Positions 59,439 to 64,000 of a stretch of DNA of 64,000 nt are shown piece after piece. The DNA is from Mesaphorura yosii (lineage: Eukaryota; Arthropoda; Collembola; Poduromorpha; Tullbergiidae). The notes beneath the pieces were generated by a model that was given only the letters and a program-made list of their open reading frames with translations, was not told the origin of the DNA and made no database searches. Position 1 is the stretch's first letter. The number at the start of each line of letters is the position of its first letter. The translations under genes and the position numbers were made by a program. The stretch covers positions 62,001 through 126,000 of the forward strand of contig WIXG01000023.1 in assembly GCA_009869945.1 (NCBI GenBank). The letters are read 5' to 3'.

Positions 59439-62400
59439 CTGAAATGTAAACAGATAGCAATTAATTATTGCCAATGTAAGAGTTCTGCATTCTGCATGAA
59501 TGTGTGTATCACATTTCAAACTCCATTCTTTAAGTGCTGTGCAGGCTGTTCAATGTGCCGGCAGACTGGACACATTCTTTGCAAGAATTCGGTTTCAAGT
59601 TACTCGTCGCGTCGGTGCTTTTGTGCAAATTCTTTCGCAAGTTTTACCATGGACAGAATTTCAACATTTATACTGCCGTCGGGCTTGCATCGAGGACGCC
59701 TTTGAAAATAATTTCCAAAAGTCACGTTACGGCTAACGCTATCACACTTCAATGTGTGGGTCTTACTCGCGTACGGATTTTAAGCAACTGACGATGATAC
59801 TTCTCATAAAATAATTATCATGAGCAGTGCACCGGAATTTTAAGAACCATCAACACATGACTATAATTTATGAATAATGTCCCGGCAGCATGCACGGCAG
59901 AATCGCGTCGTGGTCGCAGACGAGATAATCTACCAAAAACCTGCGTGCTTTGATAAATGACAGTCGCGCACGCACGATTTCTTGCAGATTGCGCTTGATC
60001 TTGATGATGTGAAGCACCAAGCACACTGATCACCCATGCAAAATGATAAAATGTGTTTATTATCTCGAGCAAAAATGATCTAATGATGATTACATAACTG
60101 ATTTGACTAAACTTTGGTGACCTGCTGCTAAATGCATTTTGTCTCCCACACGAGCAAGTTCAATGCAATTCGATCATCAACATTCCATTTCAGCCTTAAA
60201 TGTATTGTCTTTTTTTCGTATTTGAATTGAGTTCTTGAGTTTTCCCGTAAAGTTTAATGCGTTGGGTTCCCAAAACCAGTTCAATTTTGTAGGAAATGAC
60301 TTTTTTTTTGTTTTGAATTCGTCTTTCGTGGTCATCGCTGCTTAATCAGATAGTGACAGCTAGATTTGAGTTTATTGCTGTAATTTCGACTCGGAAAGCC
60401 TGCGTGCAAGCAAGTTTGTAAGGACAGGCTTTTTAATGAGACAACTGCAATTATTATACGTATACCAACTACACAAGTGCTTAATCGCCTTAAATTGTCA
60501 CGCATGAGACCTCCGTCGAAGTCACTTTTGGAGACGCAGGATGTCAATTTTGTACAAAAAATATGAGGGCAAATATCTCCAATCTTCTTGTCCCGTTCAC
60601 GTCGTTATGAAATGAAATATGCATAATTATCGAAATCCAAGTGAATAATAATGAAGCGGACCCTGTCTTGGCCTGGCTCCGACCGACGTTGCCCTCTTGT
60701 CTCTCGGGCTGGTCGTGCGTGGCAGGCAGGTTCTATTATTTACAGGGACGGTCAAAATGTGTAAAATCAAAAATCAACAAAAACTTGATTCGAAAATTGA
60801 GAAAAATTGAATATTTACAATTTACTGTGCAAGACATTTGGTTTTATTAGCTAGCACGAGGCGATTAAGCATTTCGCACTTAAAGAACACTGATAAAACA
60901 TGTTTCAATTCACGTTTCCCGTTCAACAATCTTGTCAGAAAAAGTTGTCAACTTCTTTCTCCGTTATGTACGATTTTCGCAAGTAAGATAGATAAAACTT
61001 AAAGTCCTACTATACATTCTTACTAGTCATAAGTGTCGATTTTCGCAAGCGCTAGAAACGTTTAGCAGCTGGTGGCTTTCACGAAGCCGTTTCATTTCAC
61101 GATTATTTCATTTTTGGTAGGAGACGCGAGTTTTGATTTAATGTATTACCCCAGAAGAGGTTCATTGTTATCTTTTCATATGCCTGGATTCCTTCTCGAC
61201 AGCCCACGGTACATCCAAATTCCTCTCCAACGTAGAATTCTTAAACATTCTTGCAATGCATTAAGGAAACGCTACTATTTTAAGAACTTATATGAACTTA
61301 TGAATTCTAGAAAGAAGGGTTCCGCACCTGCGTTGCGTTGCATTATTGACAACAATCCCTGATAAATAGTCTCAGATTAACAATTATTTCGGAAATCCTA
61401 AAATTATGACCGAACGCTTCAGCAGCAATTTTCAAAGGGAGACTTTCGTCGGTGCTGAGCCTAAAACTCTTCGCCTCGCTTTGAAGGCTTTATTTTTAAG
61501 GTTCGTTTAACAGAATTAAGAAATTGTTCCGTCGTTTATTGTAGAACCTCGATTGCCGTTGGAAGAGCACAATTAAGGGTTAAAGGTATACGTAAAAATA
61601 GCTGACTGTATTCTTTTCTTGAACTTTATTTAGAAAAGATGCACGTTTAATGGATTAGTTTCATCCGAGCCAAAAGGAAGGGCTACGATGATCCCATGAT
61701 TTATTCAACATGCGCTCCTTCGGGGGTACACTTTGAATGGGCTTCCTTTCCCGTGCGCTCGCTGATCATTTAACGTTCTCATGGTACACCAAAGTAAACA
61801 GTGGACGGATGCAGGAAATGGCTTTGCTTCAATCTCTGCTATCTGCTTTCGTTTGCTCAAAAGATGGAAAGTCACGTAAAGGAATGAATTCGGAAGCTAA
61901 ACCCGCCGCTGCAGGAATAGTCGAGTAGTTGAATTATATTCTCGGTCGCAGTCGCAGTCCGCTGGACCGCGCACGGGTTTTAAGAAGAAAAATTGCGACT
62001 CAATGTGACAGTTTCATTTTCCACTTGTACCACGGAACAGAACAGCTTGAAGCTGAAGCTGTTTTGGTTTAAGGAGTACTAAATTATAATTAAGTAGTTG
62101 GTAATCCTTTCCCTCGGATTTCAACCCAAACCCAAAGTACCCGAAACCTTGTTTCGGCTTTGGCGTTTGCATCTGTTCAAAACCATTTTGGCTCACTAAT
62201 CAAATAAACGGATTAAATGTGACAGAATCTTTTTCTACGCTACTGCTTTTCTCAGTTTTGGTACCCGCATCGCATCAGCAGGAGAGTTAATAAAGACATT
62301 CAAAGAGTACGCCTGCTTCTAATTTGTAATTCACGAATTCACATAACTTTAATTGAATTAGAAGCGTGTATAAGTAAATTGAACATTCAAATACAGCCGG

Positions 62401-64000
62401 CAGGTTAAAGACTCACAAAAACTGGCCAAATCACATCCATTACAAATCAAACCTGCGTGACTGACGCTTGAGTAGATAATGGCAAAGGCGTTCGTTATGA
62501 AGCATGAAGTGAAAATCAAAGGCTCAAAACACACACCGGACACGAGACACGTCCATTCCAGTTCGCACGCTTGAAATGGAATGAAGGGATTCGTAAAACT
62601 CGAACGTGCCCATAATATTTTGTATTCTGGCCGTCTACGTTGATTTTGACCGTCTTCAATTGTATTGAGTGAAATCGTTTCTTTGAGCGGACACGCAGCA
62701 AAGAAAGAAAACCCTGGATATCAATTTCGTAGCAGACCCAGCACGAGCTCGTGCTCGTGCGAGGTCTTTAGTTAGAACTGGATAATGGTTCGTTTCGCTA
62801 GTTCCGCAACTGTGATTGCTGCACATATTGAGTTAATGGCGAAAAATGAGGTCAAAAGTTTGAAAATATGGCGGAAGATGTGACTCTTTTAAAAATTGCT
62901 TTGAACTTCCAGCCTACTACCAAGTTATTTAAGCTGGACAAATGTTAGGCGACATTTGGCTGCTGGAAAGTGTCACAATTTTAAAATGTACTTGTATTAA
63001 TTGTATTTACACTGCACGCTTTAACAAAGATGTGTAACAGGTTTGTAACCGTTTCGTTTCTACATACCTCAGCGTCTAAGAACAACACGATAACAAAGTT
63101 CAGCCAGGGTTCTCGTTTTCGTGATGGTTCCCAGTTTAACAGAATGTCTGCCCTCCCTGGCTGAATGCGAATTCTCGGTCGAAGCATATGCGCTGCGTCT
63201 TGTAAGAATGGAGCTCCATTAATGCCATTAATCTATTAACATATACGTACTTGGATTTGCGGTTAAACAGTGCTATAAATATCAGCAAGAACAAACTCTG
63301 AGCTGTCGCGTTACGCTAAATGAGCGCAATAAATCCGATCTTGCTTTATTAACCACTCCACAGTTTACCAGAATAGTCCATAAGTTCTGCTCTAGTAATG
63401 AGTTCTCAACGGTAGTTTAGCATTTCAAATTTGTACTATGTGCATACACAAGAGTCAAGTTCATCAAAATAGTTCAGTTCATTCCCACAATTATCGAAAT
63501 AACTTGATTCAGAGATGCAATTTGAAAAATTCGCAAGGGCAAGGGTGCCATGCCATGGTGTGAATTTTCCGTCATGAGAATTACGTTTTAGCAGACAGAC
63601 CCCAAGGTTCATTTCGCATCTTTCATCAAGAATTTCGCATGACGATTGCCATTTCTGCGCTCTGTGAGTGATGTTCTAATATTTACGGTACCAATCATTA
63701 GTTAAGTTCAAAGTCATTACACTCGTTCACACGTCGGCGGCCTGCGCTTCAACATTTTTCCGTGACCCCGTCGAGCAGGTGTGGGTGCATATAAAGCTCG
63801 AAGCCAAGTCACTCGGAGCGTCAACGCTTCGTATCCAAAATTCATGCAACGTTTCAACGTTCATATGCTGAAGAAAGTCAAGATTTGCTCTTGCTAGATT
63901 TTCCCAAGTTTTTCGCCGTTTCATCTTGTTATCCAATTCTCAACACAGGAAAGCACAACTTCCAGCTGGTAAGGGACTCGTTCGTTTTTGTATCCTGGAC
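59439..64000 (-). other. Non-coding, upstream intron of copy C
   Basis: About 4.6 kb that should belong to the first intron of copy C. No exon with a signal peptide and a phase-1 donor could be found on the minus strand, and no other gene is supportable on either strand. Confidence 0.45.

Noticed and set aside
59595-59766. Minus-strand open stretch reading CKPDGSINVEILSMVKLAKE
   Set aside because: About 57 codons without an ATG, without clear splice sites and without a family I recognise.
61072-61362. Plus-strand frame ending in LRCIIDNNP, similar to the Ig3 segment LRCIADANPP of the receptors
   Set aside because: The match is only about nine residues, no flanking Ig sequence is present and a stop follows at once. 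Probably chance.
62981-63187. Minus-strand frame with a hydrophobic stretch (LNFVIVLFLDAE) and a donor-like GAG|GTATGT, considered as the missing signal-peptide exon of copy C
   Set aside because: It ends in phase 0, while the next exon of copy C needs phase 1; the alternative frame hits a stop. The hydrophobic part is also far from the start of the frame.

Overview
The window is nuclear DNA from an arthropod. Genes are split by GT-AG introns, there is a Rebers-Riddiford (RR) chitin-binding cuticle protein, and the main genes belong to an arthropod-type family of neural or muscle adhesion receptors. The sequence alone does not give a finer taxonomic placement.

The backbone is a cluster of three paralogous immunoglobulin-superfamily receptors. 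Copy A (+ strand) runs from 1234 to 10888, with its signal-peptide exon missing and presumably left of the window. Copy B (+) runs from 14779 to 48482 and is complete. Copy C (- strand) runs from 59438 to 51605, with its signal-peptide exon not found. A and B are head-to-tail; B and C are tail-to-tail. Each encodes five Ig domains, one membrane span and a cytoplasmic tail of about 180-190 residues. The exon order, intron phases and most exon lengths are identical in all three. The best family guess is the Kirre/nephrin-like group, perhaps neuromusculin.

Other genes sit inside or between the receptors. A cuticle protein gene (4490-2914, -) lies in an intron of A. A broken Ser/Thr-rich mucin-like frame (11904-13255, +) lies between A and B. 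The 24.6 kb first intron of B holds a thioredoxin-fold, peroxiredoxin-like gene (28458-27310, -). The second intron of B holds the gene for barrier-to-autointegration factor (40338-39946, -). Between the 3' ends of B and C lies an iodotyrosine deiodinase gene (50362-49157, -).

Two mobile elements were found, both in receptor introns: a decayed CR1-like non-LTR retrotransposon (about 42550-44270) in B, and a Tc1/mariner-like element with 24-bp perfect inverted ends (54178-55319) in C.

The most unusual signals are in the splicing of the receptors. (1) All three copies keep two 3' splice sites exactly 21 nt apart before the membrane span, with an identical 17-nt block leading into the first. 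This would add or remove seven residues in frame. (2) A and B both carry an alternative 26-codon last exon. It would replace a tail bearing an ITIM-like INYSDL motif with a short tail ending in a class II PDZ-type sequence (IIV or IIL). C has no such exon. The large introns and the region right of 59439 otherwise show no coding sequence that I can support.
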